Shown piece after piece: positions 37,227-38,011 of a DNA stretch of 38,011 bases. Positions within the stretch are counted from its first letter, which is position 1. Every line of letters begins with the position of its first letter. The notes beneath the pieces are model-generated. The model was not told the DNA's origin. It did not search any database and worked only from the letters and a program-made list of their open reading frames with translations. The DNA is from DATFYM01 sp035315065. GTDB lineage: Bacteria > Acidobacteriota > Terriglobia > UBA7540. Both the position numbers and the translations under genes were made by a program. The stretch covers positions 1 to 38,011 of the forward strand of contig DATFYM010000028.1 of assembly GCA_035315065.1 (NCBI GenBank), read 5' to 3'.

Positions 37227-37376
37227 GTGACCCCTCACCCGGCCTTCGGCCACCCTCTCCCCAAGGGAGAGGGCTGTAACCGCAGCGGTTTCGGAGAATT
37301 CTAGCGCATGTTTGTAACAAACATGCGCTAGCCCTCTCCCTTGGGGAGAGGGTGGCCGAAGGCCGGGTGAGGGGTC
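37227..37376. mobile_element. 150-bp inverted repeat of CCTCTCCC elements
   Basis: ACCCCTCACCCGGCCTTCGG on the left pairs with CCGAAGGCCGGGTGAGGGGT on the right over about 45 bp (including CTCTCCCCAAGGGAGAGGG). A second palindrome (CTAGCGCATGTTTGTAACAA centre) lies inside. Non-coding, MITE-like. Confidence 0.8.
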
Positions 37377-37418
37377 ATCTCAGTTCCCAACTCCCTAGCA
37401 GTAAGGCAAAGGGCAAAA

Positions 37419-38011
37419 GTGAAGAAGGAACCTAAAAATCGTGGCGATGCGAGGGGAAGGCGGCAGGACTCGTCTTCCAATCGTCAATCGTCAATCGATC
37501 CCGCAAGGCGGGATCAATTGACGGAGCTGAGCCAGCAAATAACAAGTATCAGCAGCAATTTACGTTCAGCCCAAACTGAGTTCGCCAAAACGTTCGGGCA
37601 AGGCCTCAGCACCCAACTTAAGACGGCGGCTCAGGACTTGAACGCGTGGTCGCGCGGCCTTAGCACTCAGATGTCGACGGCCGCTGTCGCCATGACGGCG
37701 TTCGGCAACGCCGCGCAGTCCGGGTTTGAGACCTTTGCCACTGGCATGGCCAAGAGCATTGCCAACAGCCTGGTCTATTCCGCCTCGATCGGCGAGGCCA
37801 TGGATAAAGCCCTCAAGGCGACTCTGGCCTCCATTACCGCCGAATCGCTGGTGCGAGCGATTTTCAATACCGGCCTGGGCTTTTACTACCTGGCAATCCA
37901 GGCTTACGACCAAGCCGCCCAGGCTTTCGAGGCGGCGGCGGTCTTCACCAGTGTTGCGGGAGCGGCGGGCGCGCTGGGCCGCGCGATTCCCGGGGGCGCT
38001 ACCATTGGCGC
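37419..38011 (+). CDS. Tape-measure-like tail protein, N-terminal part (cut by window edge)
   Basis: Open from GTG 37419 to the window end (197 residues visible). Residues 1-32 come partly from repeat DNA (an AATCGTC module with CCCGCAAGGCGGG). Then a helical, Ala/Ser/Thr-rich sequence follows: LTELSQQITSISSNLRSAQT, FGNAAQSGFETFATGMAKSI, ATLASITAESLVRAIFNTGL, ending GAAGALGRAIPGG. Such segments are usual for tape-measure proteins, which set tail length, though this composition is more typical of their C-terminal end. Location right after the tail chaperone fits. TTG 37517 is an alternative start beyond the repeat. Confidence 0.55.
   Translation, partial: MKKEPKNRGDARGRRQDSSSNRQSSIDPARRDQLTELSQQITSISSNLRSAQTEFAKTFGQGLSTQLKTAAQDLNAWSRGLSTQMSTAAVAMTAFGNAAQSGFETFATGMAKSIANSLVYSASIGEAMDKALKATLASITAESLVRAIFNTGLGFYYLAIQAYDQAAQAFEAAAVFTSVAGAAGALGRAIPGGATIG

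Noticed and set aside
1..38011. tRNA, tmRNA or rRNA genes
   Set aside because: No cloverleaf with the conserved GTTCRA T-loop and CCA-adjacent acceptor stem, and no rRNA-like block, was found on either strand by reading.

Overview
The window looks like a chromosomal segment of an acidobacterium (Acidobacteriota) carrying the late genes of a tailed phage. The host assignment rests on a full-length orphan permease of the MacB-like ADOP type (7315-9744, minus), which is characteristic of that phylum, on a decaying host region of GC-rich genes, and on the style of the dispersed palindromes. The genus is not resolvable by reading.

Region 1 (1-11 kb) is host accessory chromosome. It holds the start of an IS110-type recombinase at the left edge, three BrnT/BrnA toxin-antitoxin loci (one intact, two with broken toxins), three copies of the 5' part of one NHL-repeat protein gene (only the third is complete), a TrhA/hemolysin III membrane protein, an ADOP permease and dtd (D-aminoacyl-tRNA deacylase). 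Much of 3.6-5.3 kb and 6.4-7.3 kb is non-coding: diverged repeats, one MITE-like inverted repeat and some promoter-like sites.

Region 2 (11.1-38 kb) is a phage late operon on the plus strand, with a head module like those of Mu-type transposable phages and apparently a siphovirus-type tail. The order is: lysis (endolysin, holin-like, spanin-like), small regulatory, HTH and membrane proteins, terminase-small-like proteins, terminase large subunit, DUF935 portal, protease with a nested scaffold, decoration protein, major capsid protein, connectors, a GIY-YIG nuclease-like gene, tail tube, a tail-assembly chaperone with an apparent +1 frameshift, and the start of a tape-measure-like gene cut by the right edge. 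No transposase, integrase, repressor or Mu F-type head gene is present, and the left neighbour is the host gene dtd. The element is therefore a rearranged or remnant prophage, or a domesticated particle; this sequence cannot decide which. One gene on the opposite strand (15847-16752) looks like a secreted proteasome-fold hydrolase.

The most striking feature is the spacer DNA. Almost every gap in region 2 is filled by tandem heptanucleotides. Each gap uses a different seven-base word (GGCAGTA, GGGTAAA, GGATTTT, GGGAACA, GTGAATA, CAGATTA and others). The G-rich word usually comes first on the sense strand, commonly starting at the stop codon of the upstream gene, and is often followed by its C-rich complement, so that the transcript could fold into a long hairpin. 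Similar arrays sit inside the terminase, portal and protease reading frames without breaking them. Two arrays follow minus-strand genes in the mirrored orientation, one of them in host DNA, so the pattern follows gene direction and is not confined to the phage. Nine REP-like double hairpins and several long inverted repeats are mixed in. Cyanobacterial short tandemly repeated repetitive heptamers are the closest described analogue known to me.
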